From: Jimgerdemannia flammicorona
Lineage: Eukaryota > Mucoromycota > Endogonomycetes > Endogonales > Endogonaceae
NCBI GenBank assembly: GCA_003990745.1
Contig: RBNI01003290.1
Span: 1-16,210 of the forward strand
Direction of reading: 5' to 3'
DNA length: 16,210 bases
Shown here: positions 7,840 to 16,210 of the stretch, in pieces
Layout: each line of letters begins with the position of its first letter
Position numbering within the stretch: the first letter of the stretch is position 1
Notes under the pieces: model-generated
Databases searched by the model: none
Told to the model about the DNA's origin: nothing
The model's input: only the letters and a program-made list of their open reading frames with translations
Position numbers and translations under genes: made by a program

Positions 7840-7950
7840 CATACTGCCACCGTCTACAGACCTGTCGCCACTGGCATACTGCCGACGTCTGCCAATGCCA
7901 CTCATATACCCCCAACGCCAGTCACATACCGCCTCCGCCTACCCACGCCG
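7840..7950 (+). repeat. Degenerate C-rich tandem repeat
   Basis: Units beginning CATACTGCCACCGTCT (7840), CATACTGCCGACGTCTGCC (7875), CATATACCCCCAACGCC (7903) and CATACCGCCTCCGCC (7925) form an imperfect series of 22-35 bp. No coding role is supported. Confidence 0.55.
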
Positions 7951-8093
7951 AGAAACTAAAGTCATGGTGGTCTTATTTTCTTAGAGAGGTTCTGGTCTTG
8001 TGTGGTACGTTGTTTGGCAATTGGAATCAAGTGATAATATTAAATTATGCTATGCCTATCCCCAACCAACTTTGTCTACTCCATGTTTTGTAG

Positions 8094-9116
8094 AAATGAC
8101 GTTCTTCAGGCAACCTATCGTGTCAAGGAGTTTGGTGCTGATGCTCGGGTGCTTCTTGGCAATCATGATCCCCAAATCCACCGACATTTTATGTCAATTT
8201 CCTGGTTATCCGTGACTGCACGCCACCACCGCCCGTCGAAATCCCAAATATTCCCATATTCCTCAACGCCCATTTGGAGACAATGTGGGAATTATAGTCA
8301 GGAGTTACTCAAAACTCGGTCGGCGATGCGCGACCTCGAGTCGCAGGTCAAGCATTCGGACTTGAGCTCGAACAACAGGGTGATTTTGTAAATTCGTTGA
8401 ATCTACTGTGGAAGGTCACGACTCAAGCGGCATACAACATGGAAACGCTGGAGGCCGAGACAGCCGTCACTTTTCGCCTCTTCATCGACCGCAGCCGGAT
8501 GATCCAGCGGGCTCTAACTCAACTGGAGAAGGATCCGATGGAAAGCTCCTGGCGAACCTGATGTCCATCTTCGAGGAAGCGATGACTGACGCGAACGATG
8601 GCATGGAAATCCTCGACCTCCAGGTGGGGACTGTTCTCAAAAAGTAGGTTCCTCCACACTTCCTAAGTTTGATTATGTCGCTATAGCTTTTAGTTACTAT
8701 GACATCTTGTCTGTTATTCATTTTTGGACTCTTTTTGGTTGCATTGCCTTCCTCACCCTGAACGCAGCTTCGTGACCATGGAATCCTACCTCGCCGGAGC
8801 CTACGATATCGTTGTCAAAGAGAAGAACGTACAGTGCGAGAAAAAGGCGTCTCTCGCAAAAGTCTGGGCTGACCGGGGCACAGACCACGTGCAACACACT
8901 CTGCTCGCTAACAACCTGAACATCCTCCAGAAGTTTGAGGGAGCACGATGAACGAGTTGATACTCATGTCCAATGCCCTCCACAAGTTCCGAGAGCAAGT
9001 GGACACCCTTCGCCAGACAGTCAAGACTCCTCTTTTGGCGTAGCCATGTCCAACCAGTCAATCAAGCCATTAACGAACTTGAGGCCCAGTATAGGAAGTA
9101 CCAGCAGTTGAATTGA
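8094..9116 (+). pseudogene. Helical (coiled-coil-like) fungal protein, frameshifted relic
   Basis: An acceptor TTTTGTAG at 8086-8093 opens a frame reading DVLQATYRVKEFGADARVLL, HFMSISWLSVTARHHR and SAMRDLESQVKHSDL. A 1-nt loss near 8371 moves the frame to ELEQQGDFVNSLNLLWKV, TLEAETAVTFRLFIDRSRM and RALTQLEKDPM. A 1-nt loss in a C run near 8551 leads to LANLMSIFEEAMTDANDG and EILDLQ. An intron at 8644-8767 (GTAGGT...CGCAG) precedes ESYLAGAYDIVVKEKN and VWADRGTDHVQHTLLANN. Two more shifts, near 8950 and 9036, precede NALHKFREQVDTLRQTVKT and INELEAQYRKYQQLN, then TGA at 9114-9116. The chain is rich in Leu, Glu and Arg with long amphipathic helices. The stop positions and the continuity across shifts show one decayed gene. 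It resembles unnamed fungal proteins I cannot place by function; upstream exons were not found. Confidence 0.7.
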
Positions 9117-9569
9117 GCCGTAGAAGAAAAATCGATATTTTGTTAAAGGGAATAAGCATATTACACTAGCGAAATGATGTATTTCTTCCAATATATTTTT
9201 TTTTTAAGTTGCTATTTAATATCACCTTTTCAAGCTTATCGCAATCAGAAGAAATTTACGTGGTGGCCGTGCAAATTGAATGATGTAAAATGGTTGTTGA
9301 ATCTATATCCTTTTGTCTCACGTCCAGCCAGTGGCAAACATTTGTCATGATGGCACAATGCCCCACAGAATGAATACATTATTTCCGCATGAAACCCACG
9401 CTATATTACGTTTCCTCTGCCGTCTATTCTTTTTTTTTTTTTTTTTTTCGAAATTGGACTGAGTTTAAATTGCTATTCAACACCTATGTATTCCATTGTG
9501 GGAAACATAAAGGAAATGTTCTCTTGGAACTGTTTCCGATCGGCGACAAGGGTTGAACTAACCGTTTAA
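9117..9569. other. AT-rich intergenic stretch with T tract
   Basis: No gene is supported. T9 at about 9198-9206 and a run of about 19 T at 9430-9448 occur. The sequence is AT-rich and may be 3' flank of the helical-protein relic. Confidence 0.5.
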
Positions 9570-10412
9570 CTTGAAACGTTGATATAATATAGTTAGCGCC
9601 GATTTCAGATAGACGCCAGTTTCAGTGGTTTTAGCACGCAATGTCGTTAGTTCACCCGGCGATCGCATCTCAGCAATTAAGCGTATACTACGCCAGTAAC
9701 TTAGTAATTAGTCGTTAGAAATTTCGCATTTCAATCTGCTTGCGCATCTCTCCCACCCATCCCTTAGGGTTATATACAATAAACGACCCCTTCGCTTTAA
9801 CGCGAATGGCGGGCCTTCGAAGCGTATGCTTCCGTATAGCCAAAACCATCTGCTTCATTCAAATTTGCATTATTTACGTACATTTATTTACATTTTACGG
9901 TTCGCGTCTTCGCATTTTATGAAAAGGGTTTATTCACGTTTGCATTCGTTTTACGTACATTTGTTTACATTTTACGGTTCACGTCATCGTATTTTATGTA
10001 AAGGACACTTTGCAGCATATGTAAATCAACGTCGGCTCCTACCATTGGAAGGTGGTATAATCACGGATAACGGTGTCAATGTTTGCCGAAATGTAAATTA
10101 CATTAGGACCCCGAACACGAAACTTCGAAGCATGCCAGAGAATTCCAAATTCAAAGAAGTATATTTGGTGAAAAACACAAGGTGGAAAACCCGGCCTGAT
10201 TGGTTGTAGTATGATAGTAGGGAGAGAGGGAGGTAATGAAATCAGTTACGAGAGTACAGGAGTGCACGAAGAGTAGATGCCAATCGTGGGTGTAGAGTGC
10301 GAGCGGCAAGACAATATAATGGAGGGAGTGCGCGGCTATGCTCGCATTACATGAAACGAGACATAGAATTCCGCCCTACGCCTAGCCGAAACCTGGCGTT
10401 GAGCGCCTTACA
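9570..10412 (+). repeat. Possible 5' LTR of a retrotransposon
   Basis: A TATA-like GGTTATATACAATAAAC block (9768-9784) lies in non-coding sequence that ends CCTTACA at 10406-10412. Two nucleotides later comes TGGCGCCCGAGAC, which starts with TGG as a primer-binding site complementary to a tRNA 3' CCA should. A shorter LTR limited to 10205-10412 (TGTAG...TTACA) is an alternative. No second LTR copy and no gag or pol reading frame was seen in the window, so this is a hypothesis. Confidence 0.3.
9857..10004 (+). repeat. Two-copy tandem repeat of about 75 bp
   Basis: Copies at 9857-9928 and 9932-10004 share TTACGTACATTT, TTTACATTTTACGGTTC and CGTATTTTATG-type blocks with a few substitutions. No coding frame is supported through them. 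Confidence 0.85.
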
Positions 10413-10414
10413 AA

Positions 10415-10427
10415 TTGGCGCCCGAGA
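10415..10427 (+). promoter_or_regulatory. tRNA primer-binding-site-like motif
   Basis: TGGCGCCCGAGAC: the first ten bases equal the start of the classic lysine-tRNA primer-binding site and would pair with a tRNA 3' end. It sits 2 nt after the TTACA that could end an LTR. Short motif, so chance occurrence is possible. Confidence 0.35.
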
Positions 10428-10705
10428 CATCACTGCGTTCATGATCTGTGAGCTCATTCATAGTAGAAGTAATTTCAAATCGAAAGAATTTTATTCTTTT
10501 GGGGAACTCGTGTGTATCGTACAGCTCGTTGCTTGTTTCAGACTGGGTGTCGTCACCAACGGCTACAACAAACGACAATAGGACACCGGCGTATATAATT
10601 TCTGGAGGGTTTAGTGAGCCAGTGGAGTTTTTGTTCGTTCGGCGAGAATATCCAACGCAATAAAATAATCAGTTTTCACAACTCCGAACTATCCTACACA
10701 AATTC
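10428..10705. other. Sequence between PBS-like motif and kinase shard, nothing recognised
   Basis: An open frame from upstream (10297-10581) crosses the putative LTR end and shows no motif. If the LTR is real this stretch would be untranslated leader. AATAAAATAA occurs near 10660. Confidence 0.35.
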
Positions 10706-10891
10706 ATGAGGTGCAAAACACTCCTACTCCTCCCCATCGACATAGGGGCCATCGGAACAATCTTCGTAGAGCTCATCAACCTATTTCCCCCTGGCCAGCC
10801 CGAGATCGATCAACTGTTTTGTATTTTCGAGGTGTTAGCACGTCTTGGATGTGTTGCTAGTGCCGATGGTGTATATTGGACCCATTGCTAA
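10706..10891 (+). pseudogene. Protein kinase fragment (CMGC-like subdomain IX-X)
   Basis: From the ATG at 10706 the frame contains PIDIGAIGTIFVELINLFPP and GQPEIDQLFCIFEVLA, then loses similarity before TAA at 10889-10891. In CDK/MAK/RCK-type kinases the equivalent is D-x-W-A-x-G-x-I-x-x-E-L followed by L-F-P-G-x-S-E-I-D-Q-x-F. Here the Trp is Gly, a one-base change from TGG to GGG. No ATP-binding loop, HRD or DFG segment was found nearby, so this is an isolated shard of about 40 recognisable residues. It lies outside the CpG-free block. Confidence 0.6.
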
Positions 10892-10970
10892 GAGGTAAGA
10901 GAGAACAATTACAGGGTTCGCGAGGAAAGAGCCGCTCATGGAGGATCTGATGACTTGGAGGATGGTCTCG

Positions 10971-10996
10971 TAGGTGGCGCAGGTGGCGCAGTGGCG
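10971..10996 (+). repeat. 9-bp tandem repeat GGTGGCGCA
   Basis: GGTGGCGCA occurs twice in a row and is followed by GTGGCGG. It holds the last CpG dinucleotides (10995-10996) before the CpG-free block starts. Confidence 0.7.
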
Positions 10997-11215
10997 GGAG
11001 GGGTGAAAATTTCATTTCATTTTTTTTTTTTTTTGAGGTTTGTTTTTTTTTGGCATAACATTGTAGTGATGACTGAAGTTCATATGTATTATATATATAT
11101 ATTATGACAGTTCATTCAAATTAGAAATAAGAATCAAGAGATAGATATTTAATTATAATATTTAAATCTAATTCTCAAAATAGTATAGCATATAGTAGCA
11201 GTCACCTGATCTGAC

Positions 11216-11333
11216 AGTTGTAAGAAAACTGATAATTATAAAAAATCTTATAGTTGTAAGAAATTTTACACTTGTAAGAAAACTGACAATTATAAGAAAT
11301 CTATGATCATAAGAAATCCTATAGTTAAAAGAT
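11216..11333 (+). repeat. 18-bp AT-rich minisatellite, six to seven units
   Basis: Units of almost exactly 18 bp begin AGTTGTAAGAAAACTGAT and recur as AATTATAAAAAATCTTAT, AGTTGTAAGAAATTTTAC, ACTTGTAAGAAAACTGAC, AATTATAAGAAATCTATG and ATCATAAGAAATCCTAT. They lie just beyond the poly-A end of the LINE, on the 3' side when read on minus, so they are either target DNA or part of a longer 3' untranslated region. Confidence 0.85.
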
Positions 11334-11375
11334 GACTTATAGCTTAGCCATTATCTCTTTAACTATAGATAAGAT

Positions 11376-11377
<2 letters not shown>

Positions 11378-11409
<32 letters not shown>

Positions 11410-14400
11410 GTCTCTTGAACTTCTTCCTTTATTAATACAGCCATCTATCTCATATGTAATACACTAAGCCCACCCCTATCTGATCCCTCTTAGGGGACCT
11501 CCTCCCCCTACTTTCTCTTGATTAAAGACTACTAGGCTATTAATTATCTCCACTTATCTACTACTCTATCTATAAATCTCTTCTATCAGATAGCAGTGAT
11601 ACCCACCCTGGGGACCTTATCTAATCCACCACCCTGTCAGTATATCTTTCATCAATCTCTCTCATCTTAACAACCTCTCTTATAGATCTAGCTATTATCT
11701 CTCCTCAAAAATAAAGAGCCAATATCCAACTAACCCTATCTATATAGCTAAAACCTACTCTACAGTGAGCCATTCATTGCCCACCCCACCCACCAACCTA
11801 GTTCTCAAATCTTTCCAGTGACCTCTCTCCCCACCTAGTCTCTTCTTCACACTCAGCCAGTCCTCTACTACTATCCAAAAGTCCTCCAGAACCTTGTACT
11901 CTTTCAGCCAATATTCTGGTATCTGTACAAAACCCCCAATCTACTCTATATTATAACACACTTCACATTCCAGTAGACCACCATCCACCAGATGCCCAGT
12001 ATAAAAATTCAATATAATATTCCTCTATAGCATTCACTACTATACTACTTAGTACTTAAGAGGAAGCCATCTTTATATCTCAGCACTCTATATCCAAACT
12101 CCTGCCCAATCTCACTCCTTAACAATCCTCACTGCTTGCCAACTACTAGGCCAAAGATCCTGACCAAGTCCCCTCTGATACTTCACTCTATCACCAATAT
12201 CAAATTCAATAAGAGGAGAGCCCCCCAGAAGCAGTCTGTTCTATCTTCACATAGCTGATCCCTATAGCATCTCCCCTTCATTGCTATGTTAGTACAAGCT
12301 TATGCAGTATACTCCATCTGCTACCCCTCACCAGAAGCCTTTATACTGCAGCCAACAGCTTCTATCCAGGTCTACTAGGGAAAGCAAATCTCTTGAGAAC
12401 CCTCTTAGGAAGAATCTCATCTCTCATACCTTCTGCATCAATAGTACCCATCTCCCTCCCCTCAGTTCTATAGCCTGCTTCAATCACCAAGCTCTCAGAC
12501 AGTGCAACCTCTTAGGAAAGTCCATCAGTCCTAACTTTCCTCAAACTACTGGTATTGAAAGGATATCCCAACTGATCTGGGACTGCCTCCTAGCCCAAAT
12601 CCAATCCTTAGCCAGCTTCATCAGTCTCTTCACCACCCAAGTAGAAAAGTCTAAGTGATAGGTAATATACTATAGCTTAGAGAACCAGTAGATATTCAGA
12701 ATCATTACTTGGTCTGTCAGGGAGATGTGACAACCTCCCCAGCCTTAAAGTGCCTCTCCCCAAATGGCCACTCTCCTCTCCCACCACATCTGCAGCAAGA
12801 CCAATCCATATACTGAAAGGAAGATGCCTAGATATCTCACTGCTTCTTCTGCTGGAACAATTGTTCTGATGACATTCCCTCCCACTAACCCATTTCCCAG
12901 CACCATTGTCTCACACTTATACCAGTTGAGTTTTGCTCCAGAGTGTGCCTCATACTATTCTACTATCTCCTTAAGAGCCTCAACATCTGCTACTGATCTA
13001 AGTCTAACCACTGTGTTATCTGCAAAGGCCCCCACCTTCCACTCCACATCATAAATAGCAAGCTCTACAACCTTCTGCCAAATCCTATCTATCAAAGGTT
13101 CTAATGAAAGGGCATATAGAATAAAAGATAGTAGATCCCTCTGAGGAACTCCTCTCTCCAAGAAAAACACCATATCCTGATGACCATTGTACATCAGCAC
13201 CACCCTACTACCCTTTAACAGATTTAATATAGAAGCTCAAAATAGTGGAGAAACTCCTATTCTATCTAGCACCTTGCTCAGCCACACTTACCAAACATGG
13301 TCATAAGTTTTCTTGTGGTCTAAAAAGACCAGTCTCTCATCCAATCTACTAGCCCTTGCCCCTTCAATAATATCATAGACCCAGGCAATCCTATCTCTGA
13401 TAAGTCTGTCTCCAATAAAGCCCCTCTACTCCTCACCTAGCATCTGTTGGGCAACTCTCTGTAATCTCACTACAATCACCTTAGTTACTATCTTTCTGTC
13501 CATATCCAAAAGCATGATTGGCCTCCAGTCCTTCCAATCCTCCCTCCTCCCCTTGTCCTTATATAACAGGGCCATCAGTCCTAGGTCTTGCCCTCCCACC
13601 CACTGACCCCTCAGAAGAACAAAATCATAGAGGGCTGCTATTTCTCCTAATACCCCAGAGACCCCCACCATCTTCTTCCAAAAGTCCCAAGGTAGACCAT
13701 CCTCTTCTGGTACCATACCAAGCTTAGTTGCTGTAAGGACTCTCTGAATTTCCTCTACTTGGACCAGCAGGATCAAATCCCCCAGACCCTCCACTTGTGG
13801 CAGCTCCCAGTTCTCCAGAGTGTCTCCAATTGCCTCTGCATCAGTACCCCCTTCCTCTTCACTCTACAGACCCCTCCACCACTCCTTCAGCAACCCCAAG
13901 ATCTGTTGCATACCATATACTATTTCCCCCTCAGTATCAAGGGCTCTATCCCACTGATGTTGCACCCTTCTCACCTGAAGGAGCCTTGACAAGTACCTAG
14001 TTGGCCTCTCCCCCTCCTTAAGCCCCTGCCACCTCAACCTAGCTGCTATTCCTTTTACACATATCTCCTCCTCTTCTCTCAACACCTGTTGCAACTCCAT
14101 TACTTCTAGTCTAGCTTGCACTAACCTTCAATCATCCACCTCACCAGAGTTTATCAAATCAGCCCATTCCATCTATAATCTAAACAATCTATTAGAAGCA
14201 TACCTTACTCTTTTCCTTCTTTACCTCTCAGCATCTCTACTAACTTCTCTCTAGTAAATCCTTGCAGTCTCTTTTAACTTCATCCACCAGATATCTACTT
14301 GCAAGCCCTCACATATCTAGCTTATGATCTTCACCTGAATATCCTCCACCCAAAGGTCCCACAACACCTTCTCAGCTAGCAGGAAGGAGTTAAGGTGCCA

Positions 14401-15276
14401 ATGTCTGGGTCCATCTCCACTCCCCTCAAACTGCCCCTGTCCTAACAGTTCCCAGTGGTCTGACCATGGGCACCACTCTATCTCCAGAATCCTCCAAACA
14501 TCTAGGCCCCAGCATTTGGCCATCAGTATCCAGTCAATTCTTGTACTGAGGCCATTTACCTAATGCATGTAAATCCTCTTTTCTCTCTACTGTGTTTTGC
14601 CCATATCCCCTAAGGAGCTAAGATTCTCCACCTCCTCCTAAGCATCCAGGCTACCACTCCTTCTGCCAGTACTCCTCCCTCTATCAGTTCTATCTAACTG
14701 AAGATTCCACACCATATTAAAGTCACTCCCCAGAACATCCACCCCATTCTCTAAGAATGTGCCCTCCTCTAGAAGACCCTTAATCTATGTAATCTGCTCA
14801 CTCCTAGCTGCTGGACAGTAGCAGGAGCCAACTCTCACTAGCTTCCACCCAGGTTGACACCATTCTCCTCATATCAAACAGTCTCCCCAGCTTCTGATTC
14901 CACTTAAATCCCCTTTACTCCTCTACACCAATATAGCCACTTTGCCAATCTAAGCTATAGCTCCTCTCTATTCTCTAGTTCACTCTACTTAATCTATATC
15001 ATCCTCATAATATACATCCTGCAGCAGAAAGAGATCAGCCCCTAATCCTTTAAGCCAAGTGAAAATGTTCTTCTGCCACTCAGATCTCTGTAGCCCATTC
15101 ATATTCAGAGAAAAAATATTAGTTATACTGTTCATTGGGAATAACATTTAGAAGTAGGGTCTTACATCTCCTCTATAAATCTACATCCCTCTCCTCTTGC
15201 ACTATGTCCAAGTTATATTCAGCAGCCAATCTCTCTTCTTCAGTGTAAGAGGGTTGCTTTTTTAGGGTAACCATTA
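11378..15276 (-). mobile_element. APE-type LINE retrotransposon, CpG-stripped by RIP-like mutation
   Basis: Minus-strand element with a poly-A tail (T29 on plus, 11378-11406), an AATAAA signal about 25 nt before it, and one long frame with an apurinic-type endonuclease followed by a reverse transcriptase, the order of L1- and Tad-like LINEs. It lies in a 4,280-bp stretch (10997-15276) without a single CpG, although both flanks have many. The 5' border is uncertain, between 15136 and 15276; no full first reading frame is seen, so it may be 5'-truncated. A second T15 tract at 11020-11034 leaves open a longer 3' end. Flanking target duplications were not convincingly found. Confidence 0.9.
11430..15135 (-). 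pseudogene. LINE endonuclease-reverse transcriptase frame, about fifty stops, no frameshift seen
   Basis: From ATG at 15135 (MNSITNIFSLNMNGL) one frame holds throughout. Endonuclease motifs are LNMNGL, LLQDVYYEDD, LGSDFNMVWN (about 14715), STRIDWIL (about 14535) and WSDHWELL (about 14458). Reverse-transcriptase motifs are KDKGRREDWKDWRPI (about 13600), RGFIGDRLIRDRIAW, DHKKTYDHVW, GVPQRDLLSFILYALSLEPL and FADNTVV (FADN at 13026-13015). A C-terminal tail contains CEVC. Changes at conserved sites fit G-to-A or C-to-T: QGD to QRD, the second catalytic Asp to Asn, DxEKAYDR to DHKKTYDH. Stops mostly replace expected Gln, Arg or Trp. Every recognisable segment from 15135 to at least 12000 is in the same frame. 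The enzyme is certainly dead. Where the original frame ended is unclear. Confidence 0.9.
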
Positions 15277-15406
15277 CGTAGTTCTGGAAGGGTTTTCTGG
15301 AAGTTCTAGATATTCTGGAAGACCGTTTTTTCTTATGGTCAAGATCAATTTCGTATGGAGTATGTCCTCTACGCTTATTGATTTCAAGATCGGGTTGACG
15401 TCTCAA
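15173..15406 (-). CDS. Basic-then-acidic open frame upstream of the LINE frame, unknown
   Basis: A 77-residue frame starts with Arg/Lys-rich sequence (HKKKRSSRISRTSRKPF) and ends EEERLAAEYNLDIVQEERD, then TAG, 38 bp before the LINE start codon at 15135. The frame is also open further upstream to a TAG near 15432. It could be the end of the LINE's first protein, but its first half contains CpGs and so is not part of the CpG-stripped block; it may straddle the insertion border. I do not recognise a domain. Confidence 0.3.
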   Translation of the reverse strand: MRRQPDLEINKRRGHTPYEIDLDHKKKRSSRISRTSRKPFQNYVMVTLKKQPSYTEEERLAAEYNLDIVQEERDVDL

Positions 15407-15496
15407 CCAAAGTCCTTTTTCGGACTAGTTCTGGATGTTCAGGATTTTCCGTATTTCAGGAAGTTCAAGAAACTAAGGCCAGCTTAGTTGAATTGG

Positions 15497-15818
15497 TGTA
15501 TCGCTGCAGACAATACCCAATTAGGAAATTTCGTGATGGGGTTAGGAGTAGGACCTAACAGGGAGCGGATTTACTTAAGAGTGGTTTGTGGGTTATTAAA
15601 TAGGTTTATTTGCTATTCATGATATTGCTAAACTAGGAGTAGTTGTGTGAAGGGATATTGTGGGGAAGTGCTCAGGAGTTGTGTTCGGATTGTTCAGGTC
15701 TGAGATTCTGAGGTCTGGGGGAGGGGGTATTTATACTAGTGAGGGGCTATCTGGACTATGCTAAATATGGATGTAGCACTAAGTGCCTTGCTGAGTCGGA
15801 ATACAGTCACATAGTACA
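15497..15818 (-). promoter_or_regulatory. LTR-like promoter and polyadenylation segment
   Basis: Read on minus, a TATAAATA box (15735-15728) is followed about 120 nt later by AATAAA (15610-15605), the order and spacing of an LTR. Candidate ends TGTACTAT (15818) and GATACA (15497) give TGTA...TACA borders and a 322-bp length. The stop codon of the reading frame at 15862 lies 44 nt upstream, as expected for a 3' LTR. Against this, no polypurine tract is visible before 15818 and no second LTR is in view, so the borders are tentative. Confidence 0.4.
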
Positions 15819-15861
15819 AGGGTGATCTGACTATACTATGACTGCTAATCTATTTATAGGT

Positions 15862-16209
15862 TTAGGCGCTGTCTGGGTAGTCTTCGATGACATCACCATC
15901 GATGACATCATCTCTGATGAAGTAGTCGTCTAGGAAGAGTGGTTCGCGGATTACTTCTCCCTGTTCACTGAGGTAGTAATACATTGGAACTTCATCTCCG
16001 TCCCACAGGATAGCATCATCTGTCTCGTATGCTGGATAAGGTGTTGGGGGGCGAAGAAGTGGTGCATCATCTTCGTTTTCATCGGATTCGCTGTCTGCAT
16101 ACCTTCTGTAGGTTACAGCGCTATGAGTCGCAGGGTTGTAGTATGCTGGCGGTTGTGGTTCATGTCGCTCGTACTCGGGTGGTGGAGTGGTTGGTTCAAT
16201 CTCGAGGGT
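15862..16209 (-). CDS. C-terminus of an acidic Pro/Tyr-rich protein, runs off the right edge
   Basis: An uninterrupted frame of 115 codons enters from beyond 16210 and ends at TAA 15864-15862. It begins LEIEPTTPPPEYERHEPQPP, with a PPxY-type WW-binding motif, continues PPAYYNPATHSAV and an acidic SESDENEDDAPLLRPPTPYP, and ends IRDDVIDGDVIEDYPDSA. No membrane segment or catalytic motif is visible. CpG content is normal and there are no stops or shifts, so it is the best-preserved coding sequence in the window. The LTR-like segment just downstream suggests the tail of a retrotransposon polyprotein or Gag, but a host gene with a transposon-like terminator is equally possible. The N-terminal part is needed to decide. 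Confidence 0.6.
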   Translation of the reverse strand, partial: TLEIEPTTPPPEYERHEPQPPAYYNPATHSAVTYRRYADSESDENEDDAPLLRPPTPYPAYETDDAILWDGDEVPMYYYLSEQGEVIREPLFLDDYFIRDDVIDGDVIEDYPDSA

Positions 16210-16210
16210 T

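Noticed and set aside
8482..8721. 79-residue minus-strand frame, and similar frames at 8801-9061 and 7675-7905
   Set aside because: Antisense to the helical-protein relic or to simple repeats, without any motif of their own.
10297..10581. 94-residue plus-strand frame as a gag fragment
   Set aside because: It runs across the putative LTR end and PBS and shows no zinc knuckle or capsid-like motif.
12302..12658. 118-residue plus-strand frame inside the LINE (also 12764-13054, 13518-13727, 13759-14000)
   Set aside because: These are antisense shadows of the minus-strand reverse-transcriptase and endonuclease frame, and the sense strand carries all recognisable motifs.
11371..15348. AAGATCA at 11371-11377 and 15342-15348 as a LINE target-site duplication
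   Set aside because: Seven bases is weak, and the right copy lies 65 bp beyond the CpG-free border with CpGs in between; not enough to set the element's end.
11408..15476. Similarity between the LINE 3' end (GAAGTTCAAGAGACTA on minus) and 15460-15475 on plus
   Set aside because: About 14 of 16 bases match, but they are in opposite orientation and extend no further; likely chance.

Overview
The window reads as nuclear DNA of a eukaryote, most likely a filamentous fungus. Genes are broken by short introns of roughly 90-150 bp with clear GT...AG borders, there are long A/T homopolymer tracts, and there is a LINE retrotransposon scarred by C-to-T type mutation. An early-diverging (Mucoromycota-like) fungus is my best guess, from the style of the leucine-rich-repeat gene and the GLN-type cysteine protein, but this is not proven. 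No tRNA, rRNA, CRISPR or bacterial operon structure was seen.

Layout. 1-1409 (minus): N-terminal half of a cytosolic histidyl-tRNA synthetase gene, six exons with intact splice sites but a stop codon, a 2-nt deletion and lost catalytic residues. 1410-1920: its CT-rich leader and otherwise empty sequence. About 1920-6370: a mosaic of repeated modules in both orientations. It includes two inverted copies of a ~1 kb element carrying shards of an unknown protein, four copies of a short AATAAA/GACGTCA-type module and a 454-bp-spaced direct repeat. Between the inverted copies lie a possible small cysteine-rich gene (3306-3630) and a decayed leucine-rich-repeat gene in which exon and intron were duplicated together (3985-4910). 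6580-7188 (minus): a two-exon GLN-type cysteine protein broken by a 13-bp tandem duplication. 7483-7950: short tandem repeats. 8094-9116 (plus): a frameshifted helical protein gene. 9570-10412: LTR-like sequence followed by a primer-binding-site-like motif. 10706-10891: a protein kinase shard.

10997-15276 is the most striking block: 4,280 bp with no CpG at all, carrying a minus-strand APE-type LINE. Its endonuclease and reverse transcriptase stay in one frame for about 1,230 codons despite about fifty stop codons. 15173-16210 (minus): an LTR-like promoter/polyA segment and the intact C-terminus of an acidic, Pro/Tyr-rich protein that enters from beyond the right edge.

Taken together this is a gene-poor accessory region. 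Host-derived genes have decayed by small indels, while the LINE was hit by point mutation only. Apart from the right-edge reading frame and possibly the small cysteine-rich gene, I see nothing likely to make a full-length functional protein.
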